From: Gremmenia infestans
Taxonomy: Eukaryota > Ascomycota > Leotiomycetes > Helotiales > Hamatocanthoscyphaceae
DNA length: 64,000 nt
Direction of reading: 5' to 3'
Assembly (NCBI GenBank): GCA_032629725.1
Contig: JAFEVB010000009.1
Coordinates: 129,001-193,000 of the forward strand
Part shown: in pieces, positions 37,158 through 48,480 of the stretch
How the letters are laid out: every line of letters begins with the position of its first letter
Position numbering within the stretch: position 1 is the stretch's first letter
Notes under the pieces: model-generated
The model's input: only the letters and a program-made list of their open reading frames with translations
Told to the model about the DNA's origin: nothing
Database searches by the model: none
Made by a program: the position numbers and the translations under genes

Positions 37158-37417
37158 ACTTTAGGTCATGCTTCATCATGTGATCTAAAGCAAAAACCTC
37201 CAACAGTGCTGAACCATTGCTCCTCCCAGATCCGTGGTCCGGTCTCGTAATCTCCACCATGGTTCTCTGTGCAAGCTTCGCTTGCCGAGCCTCAGGCCAT
37301 AGCTGTCAAAAAGTTGTACCAATCGACTGACGGATATAGTAAAATTGTATAAAATCATCGCCGATTAGGTATGTTGTACGTGGTCGATTGGAACACAACT
37401 GACTATTGAAGAGGACA

Positions 37418-37893
37418 TTAGCAATTGTGAACTGTAAATTTAACACATTTAGAATTAGGTACCTTTCTATTGATTTTCATGTTTTCTTGATTTCTGCCAG
37501 GCGATCCAGCTCTCTTTACTCGAATAATATTTTCGGCCTCGTTCCGGTCGATATCAATGACGTCTGTGTAGAGAGGATTGTCTCGAATGTCATCAATGGT
37601 GATTTGAAGTTGTAAAAGCCGTTCTTGGGTGCCACTGTCCAGTTGAAACAGTTGCAACACATGATTTCTTATTTCATTCATACGTTGAACAAAACTGCGG
37701 GCAAAATATGCTAGTACTGAAGAGAATTAGCATGAGTGTTAAAGAACTACCGCCGCGACGAACTTATCATGCAGAGACCAACGAGTAGATTGCAAACAAG
37801 GACGTTCAATTTCATAGGCAATTCCATAGGCAATTCCATGAAACCTGTTATCTTAGAAATTTCCGATTCTGTCAATAGCTCATGATATGCCAT
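37418..37893 (-). CDS. Small single-pass membrane protein, hypothetical
   Basis: Exon 1 is 37893..37764 and exon 2 is 37716..37418, with a 47-bp intron (donor GTTCGT, acceptor TTCAG, GCTAAT branch-like site); 142 aa. Splicing rebuilds one hydrophobic helix across the junction, about residues 30-50 (KLNVLVCNLLVGLCMIILAY), which supports the model. Before it is a short N-terminus with an MELPMELPMKL repeat made by a duplicated 15-bp unit. After it a charged, amphipathic tail (RNHVLQLFQLDSGTQERLL...) is followed by a basic end rich in Lys/Arg. No signal peptide and no known family. Predicted orientation: short N-terminus outside or lumenal, tail basic and likely cytosolic. The donor is non-consensus, so the boundary could shift. 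Confidence 0.55.
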
Positions 37894-38573
37894 GTCTTTG
37901 GTTGAGTTGGCTCGAGTAGAGAGGAGTGGATAAATCAGAGTAAGAGAGAAATGTGTGTAAGAGTGATGGATGGGGATGGGGATCTCAATGACTTTTATTC
38001 GGTATATCTCTGTCGATTGCTTTACTTCGCATAACGACTACTTGGCTCAGCTCCGCGTCTAATTTAGGCAGCGGGCGTAAAAAGTGCTATATTTGTATCA
38101 GATAAATCCAACAGGGCAGATTTCGCGCAGTATCATGCATATCCATGTGATGACGAACAGGGGGATAGTTCAAAAGCCTCAGAAGTTGAACAGCCAAATG
38201 AAAAGATAGAAACAAGCGGTCAATTAGAGGTTCATGCTTTTAATATGAAATAGAAGACATACACGAATAGCTTCAAGATTATGGCAGCATTGGGAATCTT
38301 TGGGAGTACAAAATAGAACTGGACTGAGGATTTGACCCTCCATTTTAATTGGCTCGCGGATGTAACAAAACCTTCCGGGCTTCGGTGTGGTGGCCGTCAC
38401 AAATATTGATTGTAAGGTTGTTGCAGTGTTGCACAGCCCGACGCGCGCGTCTTCCTGCACATCATTCATAGATAGTTGTTGTTGCATTTCTTGCAGACTC
38501 TAGGCACGTCTTTGTTACTTTTCGCATTTTTATCTATGATTGTTCCTGTCTTTTCTTCAACGCTCCTTTGAAT
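37894..38573. other. Intergenic region with a possible small ORF
   Basis: An 87-codon frame on the minus strand (38487..38224) starts with ATG. Its sequence is Cys-containing and not low-complexity (VGLCNTATTLQSIFVTATTPKP...CCHNLEAIRVCLLF). It might be a real small gene or an upstream exon of the membrane-protein gene. No splice join to that gene is obvious, so I do not call it. Confidence 0.3.
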
Positions 38574-40927
38574 ATGACGTCATCATCATCGAAACCCTCC
38601 GTGTCCCTAAGTAAAGTGCCTTCCGTGAGGGAGCTGTGTGAGCTTCTCGGATTCCAACGCGCATCCCTGAAGGACACCAACACATTCATGGAGTCGACTC
38701 GAGCGTGGAGAAAATCGTATCGCACGAGTTCTGGACGCCCTGCAACAATGTTACTCTCCTGGAATCAGTCATCAGACCAGGTCGACCTGGAAGAGATGGC
38801 CCAAAACTATATTGATGATGGGAATGGCGACCGATTCTGGTCACCAAGTCGAAGGTGGAATCACGATTCCGAGATAGAATTTCCTGAAGACAGGGCTCGG
38901 TAAGACTTTCTAAGAATCATTTCGTTGTACCACCGAGATGATACTGACACGGATGTAACAGGATTGTGGAATTGCTCAAACAGCTCTTCTGGAAGCAAAA
39001 TCGATATTCGTTCAACAATTCACAGTACGGACACAAAGGCTCAGAAACCAGAGGTCAATCTAGGGAGGAAACGACTCCAGTTCGACAAATTGACCCCGCG
39101 ATGCCGCTTGGTGCTTCGCCCACCACCAAAACAGCAGTCGCTTCATCGGGCTCTCTGCCGGCGAAGTAAGTTCCCTAGATTTAATGTCTTAATTTTTTTT
39201 GGGAACCTAGCAAAATTAGATTTTAACAACGTCCAGGTCCAAATCGCCAAGAAATCCCATCCAGTTTGCAACACTAGATGAAACACGTCATCAGCATGAG
39301 CCACCTCCAGCGGGAGGGATTGATAGTCCCTTTTTCGATATTTTTGAAGTTCCGGATGAATCGGTACTGCATACTTATCCCCGTGTAAAGCAAAAGCTCA
39401 ATCTCTAATTAGTAGGAGTAGGATTATCACGAAGAGACGGCGTTCTCACGTTTTCCTAAACGTCGTCAATCCATCTCCAACATTGGAGAGTCTCCCCGAA
39501 AGAAGAAGAAGTACCACCTCGAAGAACCCCTTAGACGGACAGATAGGAAACGTGTCATTCGGAACCTCCCTCACACAGTACCAGACGATCAAATCGAGAA
39601 ACTAATCAACGATGAAATCGAGGTTCACGATCTCACTCATGATACCCCGCCAGCTGGAGCCTCTGTTACCATGGGATCATCGAAATCACCTATGCCTCAA
39701 CACAGGATGATGGATGCAGAAGGCAATTCAAACAATCCACTACCTCGGGTATCGCCCGTTGCAAGGCGACCTGCTCCAACTGCAACCATGGTCGCTTCGA
39801 ATATCCGCAAGTCTTCATCACCACAATCAAAAGCTTCCAAGACAGGTCTAATAACCAATCATTCCGATCCTTATAAAAGCTCCACGCTTTCATTTTCGCG
39901 AAACGATTCTACCAGTGTAACGAGTAAATCGAAACCCTCGAAAACAGTACCACAATCACGAATAGATCCCGCCCTAGAACTTGATAAAAGCAATTCAACA
40001 ACGTCGGGCGCATCGCCTTCTGTCCTATCATCCCAAAAAGAGGTGAACTCTACTCATATGATGTCTGGAGTGTCCAATATAGATACTATGGATGAACCTT
40101 CGGAGATAGAGGACCCACAGCCTTCAGTGGCAGCCTCCAATGGGCCACTGACTGTTGAAACCGACAAATCAGGCATACATAGATTGAGTGCGCATGAGGT
40201 CGGTATCAGAAAGCCTTCACCGACTGACCAATTCAATTCAGCATCGGAACTTTCACCAGTTTTGTCAAATTCTCAGTCTGTTGACGTAGATAACCCCGCA
40301 GGCCCACTAAGTCAGAGTCAAACGCCATCTAAAATTTCTGATACGTTTAAATATCTACCTGATGTGCCAGAGAAGGCTGCGGAAAATCACTCGAGGCTCG
40401 AAACGCCATTACAGAGGGCGGAGACCGTGGACAATGAAACGAAAATATGCACAACAGCGCCAACCTCACCACAGACGCCTACCAAAACGCAGCCAACACC
40501 ACACTCACCTCCTCGAACCGCTTTACCAAAACCTCGCCAGAAAACACAAATTACTTTATGGATCGTAACAAGAGAGCCTCGCTACACCGAGGAGAGATGG
40601 GACGATGGAAAGTTTATGGGAACACCTCTCCCCGCCTTTATCGAAGGAATTTCTAAAGTCACTCAGCGGTGCCACATCGAGAAGATCAAATTGACTCTCA
40701 GGGCTCCTACGTTTGACACCAAGATCACAGTGTTCAAAGATGCGGAGGATTCATGGGCTTCAGCAAAGGAAACGTTCATAGAGAAACTAAAAGAGGCAAA
40801 ACTCGAGGCTAGGGCAAGAAGGCAGATGGAAAACGTGACATTCAAGATCTTGGTTGAACCATTTTATGAGGAGGGCACGTTTCCGAGCGGGAGTATTGAT
40901 GAATTTGAGGAGGAGTTTGACTTTTAG
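38574..40927 (+). CDS. Hypothetical Ser/Pro-rich protein with conserved-looking C-terminal domain
   Basis: Exons 38574..38899, 38962..39165, 39237..39363 and 39422..40927 join to 720 aa. The start ATG is the second codon-triplet position in an open frame with an upstream TTG. The N-terminal about 110 residues look globular (SVRELCELLGFQRASLKDTNTFMESTRAWRKSY). Residues about 220-560 are Ser/Thr/Pro-rich with Lys-rich clusters (PRKKKKYH, a possible nuclear signal). The last about 130 residues form a compact alpha/beta-looking domain (TLWIVTREPRYTEERWDDGKF; TFKILVEPFYEEG) ending in an acidic tail. I do not recognise a named domain. A nuclear role is possible from the basic cluster. The third intron's acceptor (GAGTAG) follows two other in-frame TAG triplets, so that junction is the least certain. 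Confidence 0.7.
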
Positions 40928-43593
40928 TTAGAAAGCTTCTGAGCTTTACCGAAATCAAAGAATAACACTGCCCAGAAACCCAGCACAGTCAACCATCCTC
41001 TCGAGCCTCCTTCAGGAAAAGTACCAATCACTGCCGGCATAGGTGCCGCGGGTGCTGCATCTAGGTGATTTGGGAGTGATTCTAGTGTTGACCTCGTTCT
41101 TCATACGGTTCGTTATGCCTTTGGTAACGAAGTTGGCGATGACTTATCTCATAAATCAGAACCTTAGGTATTACGAAAAATCGTTCTATTGGTCCAGGAG
41201 TTCGCAGGAAATGCCTGTGGGCAAATTTAAAGTGCGCTATTCTGGACTGATACGATCTTGTATTAAACAATCCGACGTCTCCAAGAAATATCAGCAAGTT
41301 CCACCAACAAGAATCATCTATGAGAGTATAATAAGGGTTCTTTCTAATCTAGATTGGAACTAATCTAGATTTGAAAGATGTATTTTTGAGGGGGTCCTAC
41401 CTGGGCTCCCTAGGAGCCGACTCGGTCCTCCTAAATACAGTCGTGTAAAGTTGACAACTTTTGCACGGCAGAACCGAGTGGTAAATAAAGCACCGTTAGT
41501 CACTAAATCATAATTGATCACTAGAAGGGAGAGCAGGAACGTGACTGAGTGACCTGAGTAGAGCGGCGACGCTTTACTAACCACGTTGGAAGCGACGCAG
41601 GTTACAGTAAGATTCAGCGCAGATTACCGAGAGAATGATCAAGGCCTTAGCTGACCTACTCTGAGTACTTAGCTAGCCATACCCAGTTGTAGAGTGTTGT
41701 TAATAATATATTTCGGTCAAGATGCTACTTGCTGTCAAGTATAATCCAGTCATAGATGCACCTTTACATATCTTTCTTAGTATAGTAGGCCTATAATATT
41801 GAATCACTCGACCGAAACCTCTCTGCCGGCAAAAACGAGCTACGGAATCCTGATTCACGAACCCGTCATCCACACCTTGTTTTTGATATGTTCGGTTTAC
41901 ACTTAAAATGAAGATTGTTCCTAACACTTACTTCTTAACACCTGCAGATCTACCTTTATTTACTTTAACCCCCCCCTCCCCAGAATTTCACTAAATGGAA
42001 ATCTCTAAAAGAATATATAAGTCCCCCGTTCCTTAATTCTTAGTAGGCAAACCAAAACCTGTTCAACAAACCTTATCGCAGCATCTAGGCACTCCTGAGT
42101 CTCTCTCGAAGACTCCAAGTCTAAAATCCGAAGCATAGAATCCGAAGCATAAATGTTCTTACGAACGGAATTAGGGGCTAGTGATAGGTCACATTCACTC
42201 GCTGGAACTTTGCTGTCAAGAAAACCATTTTCTATCAATAAACATTTTCGGTCACAAGCTCCTACATATCCCCACGTCCCCTATTCCAATCGAGCCTCCA
42301 CACCACCAACACCAGAACCCCGCCCCCCTTTCCGGCACCCACAAGTAGGCAGACCTTACAATTACTATACCATTCTGGTCCATTCCCAGAACGCGACATG
42401 CTTCGCCTTTCTATTCTCGCATACTAAACTCCATGAAAACTGATAGCATGTTTATTTATACCTCCCCCTCCCTACACCTCGAAATCAATCCACTTGCGCG
42501 CAGCCCTAGGATAATTCACTTCTTGCCACCCCGCACCTATCACCTATTACCTCACAGAAAGCCAAGGACCCATAAATAGGTATGGAACCGTACTCCCGCT
42601 TCCTTTTTAATCTCAAAGTCTAAATATTTGGAAACCTATTATTCCTATGAATATTCCTTTCCGCGTCTCGAAGAACCGCGCTTGCGCTATCCTGCTGAAT
42701 GGACGGATATTATTTGCTTCACCTTTTTATACTGTCTATCTTCTCATCGCATTTTCAACTCACATATTCATTCATTCAATCAATCCACCCACCCGTCCTA
42801 ACATCCCTTGCTGTCAAGAACTCCCTTTCATTCATCCCCCCACCTCTCTCCTCTCCTTCCTCCACTTCCCCCTTTCCATCCACCGCTATCTCAACCACAA
42901 CCACATAGCACACCACCAAGTCTGCTTGCTGTATATTAAAGCACGCACTCTCCCATTTAAATTCACACATGACTGGATTCCTCAGTCCCGCTTTTCGCTT
43001 TTACAAAACAGAGCGGTGGAGTATTCGGATAAAGAGCGTGTTTTATTTTATACCCACCTATTCCTAATCCTAATCCACTTTACCTCATCTCGCGTATATA
43101 CAAACATAACTAAACAAACAGTTTCTTTCAATTGCAGTAAGACTCAATCGGAGTAGATGTGTATAGCAAGCTTTCTGTAGGCATATAAGAGATATCCATC
43201 AATTTCCTCTTTTGACTAGCTAAGTATCTACAACCAACAGCTCTAATAAAAGTAAAGGACAGGAAAGAGGAAAGAGGTATCATACATCTTGTCCAACCCA
43301 ACATCCAGATCAGAAACAATGCCAAGTCAAGTGAGGGTTCGTAGGTATACATCCGTCTCTGTTCATTTTATGTATGTGTTCATGTTTGTTCTGAACCTGA
43401 ATAGAATCCAGCGCTGCGCTTGTTTCAAACGCCCAAGAAGAGAAAAGAAAAATAAGATAGGAGAAGGGAATATCTTTCGTTCGTTCTTTCGTTTCTCCAT
43501 CATCGTTTGTCAAATTACAACTCTCTCCCATCTCCACGCCCACCTCTTCTTCAACCTCGCAATCTCAGACAACTCAGCTCGCCTCCGCCTCGC
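40928..43593. other. Long convergent 3' intergenic region
   Basis: About 2.7 kb between the convergent hypothetical gene and erdS. AT- and pyrimidine-rich, with short homopolymer and CATT/ATTC patches (42760-42900). The longest open frames (170 codons or fewer) are rich in Ile/His/Pro/Ser and follow the base bias. A Ser/Cys-poor frame at 41082-41297 has no domain. I see no supported gene. Confidence 0.5.
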
Positions 43594-46500
43594 TCAACCA
43601 TCCTCCTCCAAGAAGCCCATAATAGCTCTGATACCCCCAGTGCCCAATCCACCCCGCGGATAACACACGTAAACCGGTTCATTCCAACACCCCATCTTCT
43701 CCCTGAACTCACTCTTGTTCGTCAACTTGAAGCGCGCATTGATAGTCTCATACGCCTTCTTCAGCGCCCTGACCTTGTGCTTCCCCAAATTCCTGCCTCC
43801 CTCCAAAGTAGGCATCGCACCGGTACCGAAAGTAACTTGTTTTGCTTCTGGATCTGCGACTGAGATCATTCGTAAAGAGAACAGGATCAGAGATTCGATT
43901 GTCCCCGAGGGTGCGCCGGGGAATTCAAGGGCGAATTTCACTTGGTAGCCATTTTTCGGGGACAGTTGGTGCAGAACGCAGATTGCATGAATGGTGCCGT
44001 CAGAGCCGGAGGCATAGTTGTAGTGCCGATGCGCTTCATCAGCCCAGGGTCTGATTTCAGTGAGATGGACTTGTGTTCCTTTTCTGTTCTTCTGCCAGTC
44101 CTTGACCCGCGCGTCGACTTTGGCTTTCAATTCAGCGCTGACGGGCTCGGTGAATGGGACTTCAATATTCTTGACGCCTTCCTTCTCCGCGTGGCGCACT
44201 TTACGCGCCAAGTCGTTGTCCTTGAGCGCTGGGTTGTCCTTGGGGTTGGCCCGCTCTTCAGAGATACAGGCGAGGGTGCGCCAGAGGAATTTTTCGCCGA
44301 GGTATTCCTCTACTTGTGGGCCAGCAATCATCCAGATGGGGTGGATGTCTTTGTATTCCTCCTTAAGGAATTGAAGGTAGGCGGAAACTACCTGGGAGTA
44401 TTGGGACTTGGCGCAGAGAGGGTCACCAACGGCGATGGCGAAGTTGTTGTGTACGATGTAACCTTGTGCTGCTCCAGTTGATGGATGTCTGAATACGCGG
44501 TATCTCGGGTCGAGCCATGATGTATTGGCTGCGTCTCCGTAATTTGCGATGAGTTTCTCGAGTGGCTGTAGCTGGGCTTTCTTTTCCAAGGAAGTGGTGG
44601 ACTCTTCGACATCTTCTTCTTCTATCTGTTGTTCCCACGGGGGGTTGGTGGTGCTTGCTTCTGGGTGTCTGAGAGCAAGTACGGGTGGTCTAGCTGGAAG
44701 AGATTTGGGGTCGCGAGGGAAGAGTGACGCTAGTCGGATGTTGCCGAGATTCAAGAAAAGGTAGGTAAGACGCTCGAGACCAATACCACAACCAGCGTGA
44801 GGTGGTGCACCCCATCTGAAGCCTTCCAGATATTCAGTCATGGTATCTGGCCTGATGCCCTTTTGCTTCATTCGCTTCTCCAGGAATTTAGCGTCGTGAA
44901 TACGCTGACCTCCGGTCAAGATTTCCTGACCTCTCATGAAGATGTCAAAGGAGTTGGTATAACGATCATCGGTAGGGTCTGGCATCGTGTAGAAGGGTCG
45001 CACGGAAGCCGGGAATTTATCGAGGATGTAGTAGTCGGTCTTGAACTTTTCCTTCACAATAGCTCCCAACCTAATCTCTGCTCGTGTTGCGAGATCCTCC
45101 AACTTCGAAGGAGGCTTGCCATCTTCGTCAACCCACCCGTCATCAATAAGCATCTGAACGCCCTCTGCAAATGGGATTCTTGGTGTTACATCTAGCCATT
45201 GAACCTTTTCTTGGGGATAAAACTGTGAAATCAGTTCAATCTCTGGTTGGTATCGATCGTAGATGCCTTTCCACAAGTGTTTGAACATGCCATCAATGAT
45301 TGTTAGGGCTTCATGGTAATGCTCCTCCAACGCCATCTCGAGATCCAATCCGGTATATTCCGTCAGATGGCGAGGCGTATTACTGTCTTCGGCACGGAAA
45401 ACAGCCCCAATCTCGTAGACGCGTTCAAAATCCGCGGCAATACACATTTGCTTTGCAAGTTGGGGAGATTGAGCTAAGAATGCGGGACGTCCAAAATAAT
45501 TGACCTCGAAAACGGTAGCACCAGACTCAGTCGCACCGCCTTGAAGTTTAGGAGTATGAATTTCAATGAATCCCTGGGTATCAAGATAAGAACGGAACAA
45601 ATTGCATATGCCAGACTGGATGCGGAAAACGGATTGCGCAGGACCTGTTCGTAGATCTACGATACGGTTGTTCAGCCGAACTCGTTGGGGAAGTGAACGA
45701 TTTGGCCTGTTGACATCCAAACTCTCTGTTTATTGTTAGCAATTGGAATTCTCATCTGGCAAGCATTATATACTCACTGCGGCTTCTTAGTTTATCAATA
45801 GAGAATTTAGAAAGATCCGTGGAAACACGGGGGAACTTCCCCTCCACTGGCGATTTGGAACCCTCCGGGGTACCAGTACCAGAGAGTATTGAAGAATCCT
45901 CTATTTCCTCGTCGTCGACATCCTCCTTATCTCTGTTGATATTTTCGGCATCATAAACTGTAAATGGCACATTTTCTGTCAAATCCCCAACCTTGTGGAT
46001 CTCATAAACCTCCAACTCGTAATCGTGTATTGTCGCATTCTTGATTCGATGCGGGGCTTTTCGAAGCAGGGCGTAGACGACCACAATTGTTTCGCTGGGA
46101 TAATGTTCCACACTTCGAACCATCTGCTCGGAAATGGTGCCGGTATTGTCTTCATTGGCTAGAATATGTTAGCAGAATTTGTAAGACCAGGCAGAAAACA
46201 TACGTTGCAATTCGCCCTTGGGCTTGAAGCTCTGCAGGACTCCTTGAACTGTGATTGTTTGTTGACGGAACACAATGAATACAAGCTTTGCGCTCATTCG
46301 GCGGAGGGTGTGTATGCGAGCTCGGAAGGTAATGATTTCGCCATCCATTTCTGAGTTCAATTAGTGGGATTCTGTGATATTAAATTGCCAGCCTTACTCT
46401 TGAAATCCAATTCTTTGAACAATTGTCTCTTTTCCTGATCCCATCTCTTACTCATATTCATACTGTATGGTTTGTACAGCTTGGTGAGCTGCGGAGGACC

Positions 46501-46797
46501 CTCCTTCAAGAACCTCTCGTCTTCTATGCGTGCCAAGGACTGCCTCTTCTTGTTCTCGGCCTTCGTCCGCAACTTGTCCATGCTTGCCCTCTTGCGATCT
46601 GTATCCAAGCTTTGTCGCTTGGACCCGGGCGGTGTATCCACATTTCCAGTGGGGGTGCTGGTTCCGTTGATAGCATTGCTTGGGGTAGAAGAGCCACTAA
46701 CGCCTTCTTCTTTGCCGGGGATGGAGTCAGAGGAGTTATTGTTCGAGGACCCATTGAGTTCCTTGAGCTTTCGGAAGGGCTTCTTGAGGAACGACAT
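43594..46797 (-). CDS. erdS: AspRS-DUF2156 fusion: ergosteryl-3beta-O-L-aspartate synthase (ErdS)
   Basis: Exons 46797..46398, 46350..46204, 46158..45778 and 45725..43594 join to 1019 aa. Residues 1-100 are a Ser/Gly/Thr-rich extension. The anticodon-binding OB fold (IITFRARIHTLRR; VFIVFRQQTITVQGVL) is at about 135-250. The class II AspRS core follows: motif 2 VFRAEDSNTPRHLTEYTG at about 418 and motif 3 GCGIGLERLTYLFLNLGNIR at about 625. From about 700 to the end lies a DUF2156/GNAT-like aminoacyl-tRNA transferase domain, homologous to the lysyl-phosphatidylglycerol synthase (MprF) C-terminal domain. This fusion is the architecture of ErdS, which charges tRNA-Asp and transfers Asp to ergosterol's 3beta-OH. 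It is distinct from the cytosolic AspRS, which should be encoded elsewhere. Gene identity is by architecture; activity here is inferred. Confidence 0.9.
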
Positions 46798-47109
46798 TGT
46801 GATAGGATTGTGGTTCAATGGTTCTTTGTGGTGAGGAGCGGGAGAAAAGAAGGGCAAGAGGTAGAGGGCGTGTAAATGCAACTAGCTGAGTAAGGGGCGC
46901 GCGCGAGCGTTGTGATAGCCGAACTTTGATTCGGGGCCAGGCCAGGCAAGGTTTACACGGAATGGCTGGGAGGTCGGAAAGGCTGACGGTAATAAAAAGT
47001 TACGAGTAGTGAGGATGATAAAGCCGCAGAGTCAAACGGAACTGCCGGAGTCCTCGGTAGGATTAGGATTAGAGGTGTGGCGTGACTTCAGAGGAGAGTT
47101 AGAGCGAGG

Positions 47110-47136
47110 GTGAGAGTGAGAGTGAGAGTGAGAGTA
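47110..47136. repeat. GAGAGT microsatellite
   Basis: Four tandem GAGAGT/GTGAGA units in the erdS upstream region. Confidence 0.85.
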
Positions 47137-47442
47137 AAAGTGAAAGAGACACAAGAAAGCAAGTCAAGCAACGGCGACGAGGAGGGTTTTTGTTTATTCG
47201 CGAGTCGCAAATTATTGATGGCAGTTGATTCCGAACATGGCCCGCTCATAAATGCACGGGCCCTTGTACAAAACACAGGTAGTTAGAGTATGATGTCAGT
47301 GACGCTACTCGGAGTAATATTTTCGTAATAAGACCATCACAATTGACGGAAGGCAGGTATTCTACTTCCGAGTGCCACTAAATACTGAGGTATTATGTAT
47401 AGGATATATAGATAAAACGTGTATATGCCCCTGATCTTTCTA

Positions 47443-47487
47443 TGCCCTTCCCTTCCCTTCCCTTCCCTTCCCTTCCCTTCCCTTCCT
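47443..47487. repeat. CCCTT microsatellite, strand-asymmetric
   Basis: About nine tandem CCCTT units, purely pyrimidine on the plus strand. Its purine strand (AAGGG)n could form triplex or G-rich structures. Confidence 0.9.
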
Positions 47488-48016
47488 GTCTCTCCCCTTC
47501 CTTTCTCTTACTTACTCCGTATTTACCATGGCAGGAGTAGCAGTTGCACAGATCGCATATTGGCTGGATCATCGCACGTTTATACAGTATATTTCCCCCC
47601 CCCACGTCATCGCCAAAAGGCGTATGGAGTAAAACACAAAAGACAGTTCGTGAACCGAAGATGCCGGAGTAGCGCTCCGACATGTGGCTTAAGGAAGCTT
47701 GGTTCAGCCTCTGCCAAGCCGGTTAATGGAAGTGGCTGACTCAGGTGTGGAGGGAAAAAGGGAGCCTCTAGAATTTGTTTACAGAGAAGGATAAGAATTC
47801 AGCCTTGGTTGATAAAAGGTAAGAATCAAGGCATGCATGCATGCATTATAACACGTGACTATGCTCCTGCTGATGACCTGATGACGCGCTCTTGCCGATG
47901 TCCGTCTGGTGTGACAGCTAAACTGGGACGAGCCTTACTCTTACCTATCTAGGTATACCTTAAACTTACTTCGCTCTCTCTTCACATTCAGGACCTAAGG
48001 TACCCAAGCCAAGCTC

Positions 48017-48075
48017 AGCCAAGCTACCTACTACCAAGCTACCTACCAAGTACCTACCAAGTACCTACTACTTCA
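48017..48075. repeat. Imperfect CTACC/AAGTACC tandem repeat
   Basis: Overlapping copies of ACCAAG(C/T)ACCT with period near 11-12 bp. It is similar in composition to the 4332-4399 minisatellite. Confidence 0.75.
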
Positions 48076-48307
48076 AAGTACCTCGCTACGCAGTACACCC
48101 ACGAATTGAATCGTCCCAAAGTCCTTCTCTATGCCCTCAATTGGTATCCTCAGCGAAGCCATAGTATGCTAGATATGCACCTCGATGACTGAGCCTCCTT
48201 GTCCACGAATATCAGGCTCTACGGACGTATCAAAGAAGAAGCTGGTGAAGCATAGCGTACAGTAAAGAGCGTGCAAGAACCCTGGAATCATTCCATGATT
48301 CCATGAT

Positions 48308-48333
48308 CCAGCCATCCAGCCATCCAGCCATCC
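48308..48333. repeat. CCAGCCAT octamer repeat
   Basis: Three tandem CCAGCCAT units about 150 bp upstream of the hydrolase start codon. Confidence 0.85.
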
Positions 48334-48480
48334 CACCTACCCACCTAACCCACCCCAATCCAACACACAACATCCCGCAGCAGCGATTAACCCACCAAGC
48401 TAAAGCACCTAGTCGTCCCGCCCGCACTCTAATATAACCCCTCCTCCCCCCCTCCTCCTCCTCCCCTCTGCGAGCAGGAA

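Larger units (their letters stand above)
35081..37417. other. Intergenic region with repeat copy B and palindrome
   Basis: About 2.3 kb without a convincing intact gene. It carries degenerate repeat copy B (35780-36040), the 24-bp CACGTG palindrome (36557-36580) and a CTAAG tandem (37135-37157). Two A-rich stretches followed by CCCT and CTCAGA (about 36531-36550 and 37007-37035) resemble each other weakly. Confidence 0.5.
46798..48480. promoter_or_regulatory. Divergent intergenic region between erdS and alpha/beta hydrolase
   Basis: 1683 bp that must hold both promoters. It is packed with simple repeats: GAGAGT (47110-47136), CCCTT (47443-47487), GCAT (about 47832-47845), CTACC-AAGT blocks (48017-48075) and CCAGCCAT (48308-48333). 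A CACGTG E-box lies at about 47853, and a TATA-like TAATATAA lies near 48430, about 50 bp before the hydrolase ATG. No transcript other than the two flanking genes is evident. Confidence 0.45.

Noticed and set aside
42647..43156. 169-codon frame before erdS
   Set aside because: Composition-driven (Ile/His/Phe/Ser), in the 3' region of two convergent genes, no domain.
43942..44481. 179-codon frame antisense to erdS
   Set aside because: Opposite the DUF2156 domain; no domain-like features.
43594..46797. Reading the gene as ordinary cytosolic AspRS (DPS1)
   Set aside because: The more than 300-residue C-terminal DUF2156-type transferase domain is in the same uninterrupted exon as the synthetase core and is absent from DPS1.
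47443..47487. CCCTT tract as a telomere-type repeat
   Set aside because: The fungal telomere unit is TTAGGG/CCCTAA; this tract lacks the A residues.
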